From NCBI GenBank assembly GCA_945827805.1, contig CALZOU010000009.1:1-32706 (forward strand): a stretch of DNA of 32,706 nt, written 5' to 3'. Shown piece by piece: positions 5,977 through 13,728 of the stretch. Every line of letters begins with the position of its first letter. Within the stretch, counting starts at the first letter, position 1. A program made the translations under genes and the position numbers. The DNA is from an uncultured Lachnospiraceae bacterium (GTDB lineage Bacteria; Bacillota; Clostridia; Lachnospirales; Lachnospiraceae). Under the pieces are notes generated by a model, which saw only the letters and a list, made by a program, of their open reading frames with translations, searched no databases and was not told the DNA's origin.

Positions 5977-8160
5977 ATGCAAGAGAGAAATAAAACAACA
6001 AAATATATTATGCCTGTTGCGTTTGCGATGATCCTGGTCGCTTTTCTGGTGTCGGGTGTATTCTTTATGCGTGATTCCCTGATGAAGCAGACAGTCGAGG
6101 AACGTTCCAACCAGCTCAAGGAGATGGTTACCCAGATTCGGGCAAATCTGGACAGTGGCCTTCAGACGCATTGGAATCTGGTGGAAGGATTGAATAATGC
6201 TGTACAGGGAAATCAGTTCAAAAACAGTCGGGATGTGTCTGATAATATAGCACATTTGGAAAATGATTTCTGTACGGAGCTGTATGGATGCCGGGTGATG
6301 CTTCTGGATGAACAGGGTACAGCGTATCTGAGCGATGGCCCGGCCGGTATCTGGTATGATATCAGCCATCTGCTGGACGGGAAAAAGCGGCACACCTTTG
6401 TTTCCGAAACCGACAATATTGCGGGCAGCTTTCTGGTGTTTTCACAGGAACTGGATGATCCCATCACGATGGGAGAGAATAATGTCCGTTTTACTCATAT
6501 TGCGCTGCTGAAAGATATCCAGACCTTGAAGCAGTATTATACCACCACGACTTATGGCGGCAGTGCGGCAACCTATATTATCAAGAAGAACGGAACATTA
6601 GCCTATTTTGATGCTGACAATGACGATGTCATAGGTGCCCGTAATGTTAATAAGGCACTGGAAGAAGCGGAGTATGTACAGGGACAGAGTTTTGCTGCTG
6701 TCCAAGAACAGTTGGACAAGGACGGTATTGCTGCTGCAAATATCCTGCTGAACCGGTCAGAGTATTGCTATTGCCTTACAGCGCTGCAGGACTATGACAT
6801 CACGCTGATGCTTCTGATTCCTGCGGATTCTGTGGCAGTCAGCACTTTGAATATGATGAATTCCACGATTCGGACAGAAATCATCTTTATGTCAGCTATG
6901 GCACTGATGCTGCTTCTGGCGGTCATTGGTTTTATCAGAGTGCAGCGAAGCAGTCAGATGGTGAAGATGGAGCAGGAGACGAACAAGGAGCTGAATCGGC
7001 TGCGCATGGTGGCAGAGTCTGCCAATGCGGCAAAAAGCACGTTTCTGAATAATATGTCTCATGACATTCGTACACCCATGAATGCTATTATTGGTTTTAC
7101 CAATATTGCTTTGAAACACAGTCCGCCTCCTGAGATCAAGGGTTGTCTGGACAAGATCAGTGACAGCTCAGAGCATTTGCTTGCGCTGATCAATGATGTG
7201 CTGGATATCAGCCGCATTGAGAGCGGAAAGATCAAATTCGTACCGGAAGCTGTTGATATTACGGAAGTTTCGGATTCAGTACTTACAATAATGGATGGCT
7301 ATCTGTCAAATCGCAATATCACCTTCAAAACTGAGCTTACGGAACCGAAAACACCTTTTGTGCTGACCGATGCAGTGCGCGTCCGGGAAGTGCTGGTAAA
7401 TATTTTGGGAAACGCGGTGAAGTTTACACAGGATGGAGGAACGATCACCTTTGCGGTGAGCTATCTTCCGGGAATTGATGATCGTCACGTAAATGTTCGA
7501 TATCGTATATCTGATACAGGTATCGGTATGTCTGAAGAATTTGTTGACCACATTTTTGACGAGTTTTCGCAGGAAGAGCATGGTGCCCGGACACAGTATC
7601 AGGGTACCGGCTTAGGTATGGCCATCACAAAGAGGTATGTTGACCTGATGGGCGGAACGATTTCTGTGGAGAGCAAAAAGGGTGTTGGTTCAACCTTTAT
7701 CGTTGAATTGCCTATGGAGATCACGGATGCCTGTGAGGTTAAGAAAAAGGATTACTCGGTTGGCAAAATGGACCTGACAGGCCTGAAGATCCTATTGGCT
7801 GAAGATAATGATCTGAATGCTGAGATCGCCATGGTTCAGCTGGAAGAACTGGGCATCCAGATTACCAGGGCTTCTGACGGGGAAGAAGCTGTCAGAATTT
7901 TTGCTGAAAACCCGCAGGGGACATTTAATCTGATCCTTATGGATGTTATGATGCCGAAAATGAACGGTTATGAAGCTACAAAAGCCATCCGCAGTTTACC
8001 GAATCGTCCGGATGCCGCTGCAATTCCGATCATTGCCATGACGGCCAACGCTTTTGCCGAGGATGTACAGGCATCTTTGGATGCCGGAATGAACGGCCAT
8101 CTGTCAAAGCCGATCGTGATGGATGAGGTGATCAAAGCCATTGCGCGGAATCTTAATTGA
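5977..8160 (+). CDS. Membrane hybrid histidine kinase with C-terminal receiver
   Basis: A 727-residue sensor kinase. Order: transmembrane helix 1 (about 11-31); an extracellular sensor of about 265 residues resembling a double Cache/PAS fold; transmembrane helix 2 (about 301-321); a short coiled linker; HisKA with SHDIRTP and phospho-acceptor His362; HATPase with N-box NILGNAVKFT (475-484), SDTGIGM (G1) and GTGLGMAI (G2); and a receiver domain with the acidic pair E609/D610, phospho-acceptor Asp656 in LMDVMMPKMNG and the LSKP lysine. The frame opens at 5929, but the ATG at 5977 has GGAGG 9 bases upstream. It is co-transcribed with the solute-binding lipoprotein and so sits under the cyclic-di-GMP riboswitch. 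There is no DNA-binding output domain and no separate response regulator in the window, so the downstream target is unknown. Confidence 0.92.
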   Translation: MQERNKTTKYIMPVAFAMILVAFLVSGVFFMRDSLMKQTVEERSNQLKEMVTQIRANLDSGLQTHWNLVEGLNNAVQGNQFKNSRDVSDNIAHLENDFCTELYGCRVMLLDEQGTAYLSDGPAGIWYDISHLLDGKKRHTFVSETDNIAGSFLVFSQELDDPITMGENNVRFTHIALLKDIQTLKQYYTTTTYGGSAATYIIKKNGTLAYFDADNDDVIGARNVNKALEEAEYVQGQSFAAVQEQLDKDGIAAANILLNRSEYCYCLTALQDYDITLMLLIPADSVAVSTLNMMNSTIRTEIIFMSAMALMLLLAVIGFIRVQRSSQMVKMEQETNKELNRLRMVAESANAAKSTFLNNMSHDIRTPMNAIIGFTNIALKHSPPPEIKGCLDKISDSSEHLLALINDVLDISRIESGKIKFVPEAVDITEVSDSVLTIMDGYLSNRNITFKTELTEPKTPFVLTDAVRVREVLVNILGNAVKFTQDGGTITFAVSYLPGIDDRHVNVRYRISDTGIGMSEEFVDHIFDEFSQEEHGARTQYQGTGLGMAITKRYVDLMGGTISVESKKGVGSTFIVELPMEITDACEVKKKDYSVGKMDLTGLKILLAEDNDLNAEIAMVQLEELGIQITRASDGEEAVRIFAENPQGTFNLILMDVMMPKMNGYEATKAIRSLPNRPDAAAIPIIAMTANAFAEDVQASLDAGMNGHLSKPIVMDEVIKAIARNLN

Positions 8161-8180
8161 TAAAAAATTACCTGAAACAG

Positions 8181-8231
8181 AAAGGGCGGCTGCTGTTTAC
8201 TGACTTGTCAGTGAACATTAACCGCCCTTTT
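8181..8231 (+). terminator. Long hairpin terminator after the hybrid kinase
   Basis: Outer stem AAAGGGCGG (8181-8189) with CCGCCCTTT (8222-8230). A 10-bp inner stem, GTTTACTGAC with GTCAGTGAAC, has one G-U pair. The 3' arm ends in TTTT. It closes the riboswitch operon. Confidence 0.75.
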
Positions 8232-8260
8232 GCCATAGAAATTCAGAAGATAATTTTTCC

Positions 8261-8289
8261 TTTACATGTCCGGCCAATGTGAGTAAAAT
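8261..8289 (+). promoter_or_regulatory. Promoter of the O-acetylhomoserine sulfhydrylase gene
   Basis: TTTACA (8261-8266) and TAAAAT (8284-8289) at exact 17-base spacing. I see no SAM riboswitch or T-box in the 180 bases before the gene. Confidence 0.6.
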
Positions 8290-8342
8290 ATTTTCTATAT
8301 AAATCCCTTAATATCAGTGGGAATACGGAGGTTAAAGCAATT

Positions 8343-9626
8343 ATGCAGGATTATTCAATCAATACCAGATGTGTGCAGGCAGGCTATACACCGGGAAACG
8401 GTGAGCCCCGTCAGATGCCCATTATTCAGTCAACTACATTCAAATATGATACCAGTGAGGAAATGGGAAAGCTTTTTGACCTGGAAGCCAGCGGTTATTT
8501 CTATTCTCGTCTGCAGAACCCCACCAACGATATGGTGGCAGCAAAGATTGCCAGCTTAGAGGGCGGTACTTCCGCCATGCTGACATCTTCCGGACAGGCG
8601 GCCAGCTTTTTTGCCATTTTTAATATCTGTGAGGCAGGCAGCCATGTAGTGGCTTCTTCCTCTATCTACGGAGGTACCTTCAATCTTCTGGACGTGACCA
8701 TGAGAAAGATGGGGATTGATGTAACATTTGTAGATCCGGATTGCACAGAAGAAGAACTGAATGCGGCTTTCAAAGAGAATACAAGAGCCTGCTTCGGTGA
8801 GACTATCGCAAATCCGGCACTGACAGTACTGGATATCGAGAAATTTGCAAAAGCAGCCCATGCACACGGTGTGCCGCTGATCGTGGACAATACATTCCCG
8901 ACACCGGTAAACTGTCGTCCCATCGAATGGGGAGCTGATATAGTTACCCATTCCACCACCAAATACATGGACGGTCACGGTGTGGCTGTAGGCGGTGCCA
9001 TCGTTGACGGCGGCAAATTTGACTGGATGGCCCATGCGGACAAGTTCCCGGGACTGTGCACACCGGATGAATCCTATCACGGTGTGACTTATGCGGAAAA
9101 ATTTGGAAAAGAAGGTGCTTTTATCTCGAAATGTACCTGCCAGCTGATGCGTGACCTTGGCTGTATCCAGTCTCCCCAGAGCGCATTCTATCTGAATCTT
9201 GGTCTGGAGTCTCTGCACGTTCGTATGCCCAGACACGTAGAGAACGGACAGGCAGTAGCTGAGTTTCTGGAAGCCCATGAGAAGGTAGAGTATGTAAATT
9301 ATCCTACACTTCCTTCCAATAAATATTATGAGCGGGCGAAGAAGTATCTGCCCAATGGCGGCTGCGGCGTAGTTTCCTTTGAAGTGAAAGGCGGCAGACC
9401 GGCAGCAGAAAAGTTTATGAAAAATCTGAAACTGGCAGCTATCGAGACTCATGTGGCAGATGCCCGTACCTGTTGCCTGAATCCGGCAACATCCACTCAT
9501 CGTCAGATGAACGATGAGCAGCTGAAAGCGGCCGGTGTTCCTGCCGGATTGATCCGTATTTCCTGTGGCCTGGAAGATAAAAAAGATCTGATCGCGGATC
9601 TGGCACAGGCACTGGAAGCAATTTGA
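8343..9626 (+). CDS. metY: O-acetylhomoserine sulfhydrylase (aminocarboxypropyltransferase)
   Basis: A 427-residue Cys/Met-metabolism PLP enzyme. MetY-type members condense O-acetylhomoserine with sulfide to homocysteine, giving direct sulfhydrylation toward methionine. Visible marks: the N-terminal TRCVQAGYTPGNGEPRQMPI and YSRLQNPT segments, Asp182 in LIVDNTFPTP (pyridine contact) and PLP lysine Lys207 in THSTTKYMDGHG. The C-terminus has the substrate-site pattern TCCLNPATSTHRQM near residue 380. Length above 420 favours MetY over the shorter cystathionine enzymes (about 380-400). GGAGG lies 11 bases before the ATG. It is monocistronic by context, with its own promoter. Confidence 0.92.
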   Translation: MQDYSINTRCVQAGYTPGNGEPRQMPIIQSTTFKYDTSEEMGKLFDLEASGYFYSRLQNPTNDMVAAKIASLEGGTSAMLTSSGQAASFFAIFNICEAGSHVVASSSIYGGTFNLLDVTMRKMGIDVTFVDPDCTEEELNAAFKENTRACFGETIANPALTVLDIEKFAKAAHAHGVPLIVDNTFPTPVNCRPIEWGADIVTHSTTKYMDGHGVAVGGAIVDGGKFDWMAHADKFPGLCTPDESYHGVTYAEKFGKEGAFISKCTCQLMRDLGCIQSPQSAFYLNLGLESLHVRMPRHVENGQAVAEFLEAHEKVEYVNYPTLPSNKYYERAKKYLPNGGCGVVSFEVKGGRPAAEKFMKNLKLAAIETHVADARTCCLNPATSTHRQMNDEQLKAAGVPAGLIRISCGLEDKKDLIADLAQALEAI

Positions 9627-9762
9627 TTCCAATAGGTTTGAAATCCTCACGCTTACCGGAAATTTTTCATGTTTCTGTATGGAATGGCTGGAATTTTCCG
9701 AATACTTGTGGTAGTATAACCGCGTAGTTTTTAAATTTCATATTTCAAATGAGGAGAGGAAA

Positions 9763-11190
9763 ATGGAGAAAATTTTCAAACTCAAAGAAAATGGTACGAC
9801 TGTCCGCACGGAAATTCTGGCCGGTCTGACCACTTTCATGACGATGGCTTACATCATCGCTCTGAACCCGAACCTTCTGACCGGCTTTGGCGCCGAGGGT
9901 GGCCCCGAGCTCTGGAATGCCGTATTTATGGCTACCTGTCTTGCTTCTGCGGTAGGTACCATCGTTATGGCTTTTCTGGCCAACAAACCCTTTGCCATGG
10001 CTCCCGGTATGGGACTGAACAGCTTCTTCGCGGTTGTTGTTGCCAACATCGTATCCATCACCGGTATGAGCTATGTGGCTTCCTTCCAGGCAGCACTGTG
10101 TATCATCCTGATCGAGGGTATTGTATTCCTGATTCTGTCTGTATTAAATGTACGTGAGAAGATCGTGAATGCGATTCCGCTTGGTGTACGTCTCGGTATT
10201 GCCCCGGCCATCGGTCTGATGCTGTTGAATATCGGACTTGGTTCTAATGCAGGTGTGTATTCCGAGAACGGCGGACCTTTCTATGTCATGCGTGACTTCT
10301 TCGGTGCGCTGACCCCGAGTATGGCGCAGGGAAGCATGGGCAGCGGTTATACACAGATGGTACTGTCTGTTGTGACCATGTTTATCGGTCTGTTCGTGAT
10401 TGTTATTCTGGCACAGAAGGGCATCCATGCCGCAGTGCTTCTGGGTATGCTGGTTTCCTGCATCATTTACTGGGCAGGAGAGGCTGTTTTCATGGGAACC
10501 AACCCCTTTGCATCCCTGGCTACAGCGTCCTTCATTCCGCCGGTAGGAGATATGGTCTCTACCACACTGTTTAAGTTTAACTTCAGCGGTTTCTTCCAGG
10601 TTGGCTGGTTTACTGCCATTACTCTGGTCATCACCTTCTGCATCATCGATATGTTTGATACCATCGGTACACTGGTTGGTACAGCCTCCCGCGCCGGTAT
10701 GGTAGATGACGAGGGCAATATGCCCCAGATGAAGGAGGCACTTTTGAGTGATGCTGTCGGTACAGTTACAGGTGCCCTGACCGGTACCTCTACAGTTACC
10801 ACCTTTGTTGAGTCTGCTTCCGGTGTGGCTTCAGGCGGACGTACAGGTCTGACAGCGCTGACTACAGCTATTCTTTTCCTGGCCTGTACCTTTATCGCTC
10901 CCATCGCTGCCATCATTCCGGCTCCGGCTACATCCGCTGCGCTGGTTTATGTTGGTATCCTGATGCTGAGCGGCCTGAAAAAGATTGATTTTGAGGATAT
11001 GTGTCAGCTGGTTCCGGTAGCTCTGATGCTGATCTCCATGCCGATCTCCAGTTCCATCGGACACGGTATCGGTCTTGGCATGATCTCTTACACGGTGATC
11101 AAGGTGTTCACCGGTAAGGCAAAAGAGGTTTCCGTGCTGACCTATATTATCTCAGCATTGTTCCTGATCAAATTCTTCCTGGTAGTTTAA
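9763..11190 (+). CDS. AzgA-type purine (adenine/guanine/hypoxanthine) permease
   Basis: A 475-residue inner membrane transporter of the NCS2/AzgA branch, expected to import adenine, guanine or hypoxanthine with protons. The N-terminus RTEILAGLTTFMTMAYIIALNPNLL and the APGMGLNSFFA motif (about residues 79-89) are characteristic. So are DMFDTIGTLVGTASRAGM (about 297-314) and the TSTVTTFVESASG segment (about 345-357) in the second half. About 12 hydrophobic segments are present. The ribosome binding site is GAGGAGAGG. No purine riboswitch is visible in the 136-base upstream gap, although such genes often have one. A strong terminator follows. Exact substrate preference is inferred from the family. 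Confidence 0.9.
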   Translation: MEKIFKLKENGTTVRTEILAGLTTFMTMAYIIALNPNLLTGFGAEGGPELWNAVFMATCLASAVGTIVMAFLANKPFAMAPGMGLNSFFAVVVANIVSITGMSYVASFQAALCIILIEGIVFLILSVLNVREKIVNAIPLGVRLGIAPAIGLMLLNIGLGSNAGVYSENGGPFYVMRDFFGALTPSMAQGSMGSGYTQMVLSVVTMFIGLFVIVILAQKGIHAAVLLGMLVSCIIYWAGEAVFMGTNPFASLATASFIPPVGDMVSTTLFKFNFSGFFQVGWFTAITLVITFCIIDMFDTIGTLVGTASRAGMVDDEGNMPQMKEALLSDAVGTVTGALTGTSTVTTFVESASGVASGGRTGLTALTTAILFLACTFIAPIAAIIPAPATSAALVYVGILMLSGLKKIDFEDMCQLVPVALMLISMPISSSIGHGIGLGMISYTVIKVFTGKAKEVSVLTYIISALFLIKFFLVV

Positions 11191-11205
11191 TATGGCCAGT
11201 ACTTT

Positions 11206-11239
11206 ATCTGCCTGTGCGTAGCGCAGGCAGATTTTTTTA
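11206..11239 (+). terminator. Terminator of the purine permease gene
   Basis: A stem of about 11 bp (ATCTGCCTG.. with ..CAGGCAGAT, 11206-11231, one G-U) with a tight loop, followed by seven T. Confidence 0.9.
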
Positions 11240-11263
11240 TTATCCGCTATACTGGAAATGGAA

Positions 11264-11292
11264 TTGTGTTTCTACATAAAACGTGCTATCTT
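11264..11292 (+). promoter_or_regulatory. Possible promoter of the small coiled-coil protein gene
   Basis: TTGTGT (11264-11269) and TATCTT (11287-11292) with 17-base spacing, about 100 bases before the small gene. Both hexamers are imperfect. Confidence 0.35.
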
Positions 11293-11388
11293 CTTCTATA
11301 AGGAATTGTGACCGTGCAGTATAGGCAAAATCATGTGCCGACGAGACTGCAGGAACAGATATAAATTATATAGATCAGGAGGAATATT

Positions 11389-11598
11389 ATGGAAAATATT
11401 TCAGTGTTTTCGTCTCTGGAAGATATGAAAAAAGAACTGGAGCGCATCAACCGTCAAATGGAGGAACTGGAGAACACAGAGCCGGCCAATGAATCCAGCC
11501 GGGAGCATAAAACATGGGAAGAAACCTGCGAAAAACTGGCAGTGGAGTCTGAAACCGTCATGACCTGGATCGACAGAAAGATGGCGGAAGGTATTTGA
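11389..11598 (+). CDS. Small acidic helical protein, uncharacterised
   Basis: A 69-residue protein with an excellent AGGAGG ribosome binding site 8 bases before its ATG, which is the main reason to believe it is translated. It is highly charged, with a heptad-like run (SLEDMKKELERINRQMEELE, about residues 9-28) predicting a coiled coil, then a second helix rich in Glu/Lys. It has no signal peptide or membrane segment, and I do not recognise a family. It lies alone between a terminator and thrH, 127 bases upstream of the latter. A small oligomeric or partner-binding protein is a reasonable guess, no more. Confidence 0.65.
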   Translation: MENISVFSSLEDMKKELERINRQMEELENTEPANESSREHKTWEETCEKLAVESETVMTWIDRKMAEGI

Positions 11599-11725
11599 AC
11601 GACAAAATGATGAAAAAGAGAGCTTCCTTTTTCGACACTGTTGTGCTACTATAGCAAAGAAATACAATGCCTTTACTATGGAAAATGGCTGATATTTTAT
11701 ATAGAGGATAAAAGGAGTCAATACT

Positions 11726-12337
11726 ATGAGTATGTATATTACCTGTCTGGATCTTGAGGGTGTACTCGTACCGGAAATCTGGATCGCTTTTGCCAATGCC
11801 AGCGGTATTCCGGAGCTGAAAAAAACTACCCGTGACGAGCCGGATTACGATAAGCTGATGCAGTATCGTCTGGCTATCTTAAAAGAGCATGGTCTGGGAC
11901 TGAAAGAGATTCAGGAAACGATCGAGAAGATCGATCCTATGCCGGGAGCCAGGGAGTTTCTGGATGAGCTGCGTTCTTTCTCTCAGGTGATCATTCTGAG
12001 CGATACTTTCACACAGTTTGCAAGCCCTCTGATGAAAAAGCTGGGAATGCCAACTATTTTCTGCAATACTCTGGAAGTGGCACCGAATGGGGAAATCACA
12101 GGCTATAAAATGCGTGTGGAAAAATCCAAGCTGACTACAGTAAAAGCACTGCAGTCCATTGGTTACGAGACCATCGCCAGCGGTGACAGCTATAATGATC
12201 TGGGCATGATCGAGGCAAGCAAAGCAGGATTTCTATTCCGCAGTACAGAGGCTATCAAGAAAGATCATCCCGAGCTGCAGGCTTTTGAAGAATACGATGA
12301 TCTTTTGGCTGCAATCAAAAAGGCTATGGCAGAATAA
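11726..12337 (+). CDS. thrH: ThrH-type HAD phosphatase (phosphoserine phosphatase / homoserine phosphotransferase)
   Basis: A 203-residue cytoplasmic HAD hydrolase that closely follows the ThrH pattern: CLDLEGVLVPEIWIAFA at the N-terminus (nucleophile Asp9 and acid/base-position Glu11, the unusual DLEGV form), TTRDEPDYDKLM, ILSDTFTQFASPLMKKLG and GDSYNDLGMI. Characterised ThrH dephosphorylates phosphoserine and can move the phosphate to homoserine, linking serine and threonine synthesis. AAAGGAG lies 9 bases before the ATG. TrkA starts only 23 bases after its stop, so co-transcription with the potassium system is likely, although no functional link is obvious. Confidence 0.88.
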   Translation: MSMYITCLDLEGVLVPEIWIAFANASGIPELKKTTRDEPDYDKLMQYRLAILKEHGLGLKEIQETIEKIDPMPGAREFLDELRSFSQVIILSDTFTQFASPLMKKLGMPTIFCNTLEVAPNGEITGYKMRVEKSKLTTVKALQSIGYETIASGDSYNDLGMIEASKAGFLFRSTEAIKKDHPELQAFEEYDDLLAAIKKAMAE

Positions 12338-12360
12338 ATACTATAGTTGAGGAAATAATC

Positions 12361-13716
12361 ATGAAGATAATCATTGCCGGAGATGGAAAAGTTGGTCAGA
12401 CACTTACCAGTCTTCTGTCTGTGGAAGGATATGATCTGACCCTTATCGATGCAAAACAGAGTGTGCTGGAGACAAGCCAGGAGCAGCATGATGTCATGAT
12501 CGTGCAGGGCAACTGTGCTACCATGGACGTATTGAAAAAAGCCGGGGTAGAGGACGCAGATGTTCTGATCGCGGCATCCGGAGCAGATGAGATCAATCTG
12601 CTTTGCTGTATGACGGCGCATTTTCTGAATGACAGGCTGCATACGATTGCCAGGATCCGCAATCCGGAGTATATTGATCAGATTTATGCCATGCGCAATG
12701 ATTTTGCGTTGTCCATGATGATCAATCCGGAAAAACAGGCTGCGGAAGAGATTGAGAGAATGCTCTGTTATCCCGGGTTCCTGAAAAGAGAGACATTGCC
12801 CAGAGGCAGAATGGAGATCATCGAGCTGAGGATCGATGCAAAAAGCAAACTGAAAGATATCAGTCTGAATGAACTGATCTCTGTTGTCCGTTGTAAGATC
12901 CTGATCTGCTGTGTTATTCGTCAGGGTGAGCTGATCGCGCCCTCCGGTGATTTCGTATTGAAGGAGGGAGACCGCATTTTTGTAACGGCTACTACGGATG
13001 ACCTTACCACATTGTTGAAAAATCTGCGTATCATCACGCAGAGAGTGAAAAATGTCATGATCTGCGGTGGGGGTCGGGTGAGCTATTATCTGGCCAGTCG
13101 TCTGTTAAGTACAGGAGTAAATGTGCATATTATTGAACAGGATGAAGCCCTTTGCAGAGACATGGCCATGCGGCTTCCGAAAGCCAATATTATCCTGGGA
13201 GACGCTACGGACCGGGATCTGCTGGATGGTGAGGGGCTGGCAAAATGTGACGCGCTGGTTACTATGACAGGTATGGATGAAGTCAATATGGTGGTTTCTA
13301 TGTATGGATGTCGCTGTGGTGTGGATCAGGTGATCACCAAGCTGAGTCATGAGGGAAACAGCACATTGCTGGACAGCCTGGATCTTGGCAAAATCATCTG
13401 CCCAAAGGAATTGTGCAGCAATACCATCGTACAGTATGTCAATGCACTGGATAATCAGACCGGCGCGGCGCTGGCCGTACACAGTTTTGCCGGCGGAAAG
13501 ACGCAGGCCTTTGAGTTTGTGGTGGATGATCAGACCAGAAACTGCCATACACCGCTGAAGAAACTGAGGATCCGAAAAAATATTCTGATCGTCGGTATTA
13601 AGCACGGTCCGCTGACCGTAATTCCCGATGGTGATTCCATGTATGAGAAAGGAGATATTCTGGTTGTTGTATCCGGTCAGGGTGCTGTTACCCGCCTGAA
13701 CGACATCTTTGAATAG
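12361..13716 (+). CDS. trkA: Trk potassium uptake regulatory subunit TrkA
   Basis: A 451-residue peripheral membrane protein with two RCK (KTN plus TrkA-C) units. It gates the TrkH channel in response to bound nucleotides such as NAD(H) or ATP/ADP. RCK1 starts at residue 1 with MKIIIAGDGKVGQTL (Rossmann GxGxxG, residues 7-12) and an acidic strand end (LIDAK). Its TrkA-C part runs over about residues 140-220. RCK2 begins near 228 with VKNVMICGGGRVSYYLA, its glycine motif ending in Ser rather than Gly, and has a second TrkA-C to the end. Length is normal for tandem-RCK TrkA. GAGGA lies 9 bases upstream. trkH follows 12 bases after the stop: a two-gene potassium system. Confidence 0.94.
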   Translation: MKIIIAGDGKVGQTLTSLLSVEGYDLTLIDAKQSVLETSQEQHDVMIVQGNCATMDVLKKAGVEDADVLIAASGADEINLLCCMTAHFLNDRLHTIARIRNPEYIDQIYAMRNDFALSMMINPEKQAAEEIERMLCYPGFLKRETLPRGRMEIIELRIDAKSKLKDISLNELISVVRCKILICCVIRQGELIAPSGDFVLKEGDRIFVTATTDDLTTLLKNLRIITQRVKNVMICGGGRVSYYLASRLLSTGVNVHIIEQDEALCRDMAMRLPKANIILGDATDRDLLDGEGLAKCDALVTMTGMDEVNMVVSMYGCRCGVDQVITKLSHEGNSTLLDSLDLGKIICPKELCSNTIVQYVNALDNQTGAALAVHSFAGGKTQAFEFVVDDQTRNCHTPLKKLRIRKNILIVGIKHGPLTVIPDGDSMYEKGDILVVVSGQGAVTRLNDIFE

Positions 13717-13728
13717 GCTTATCGTAAT

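Noticed and set aside
4375-6393. Long minus-strand open frame of 672 codons
   Set aside because: It is antisense to the lipoprotein and kinase genes, has no ribosome binding site and no recognisable domain; it arises from GC-rich codon use on the plus strand.
8232-8342. Possible SAM riboswitch before metY
   Set aside because: The gap is too short after the terminator and promoter, and has no kink-turn or other SAM aptamer motif.
8556-9650. Minus-strand 364-codon open frame
   Set aside because: Entirely antisense to metY, with no family pattern and no translation signals.
9627-9762. Possible purine riboswitch before the purine permease
   Set aside because: The conserved loop sequences of the purine aptamer are absent; only a poor 6-bp hairpin is seen.
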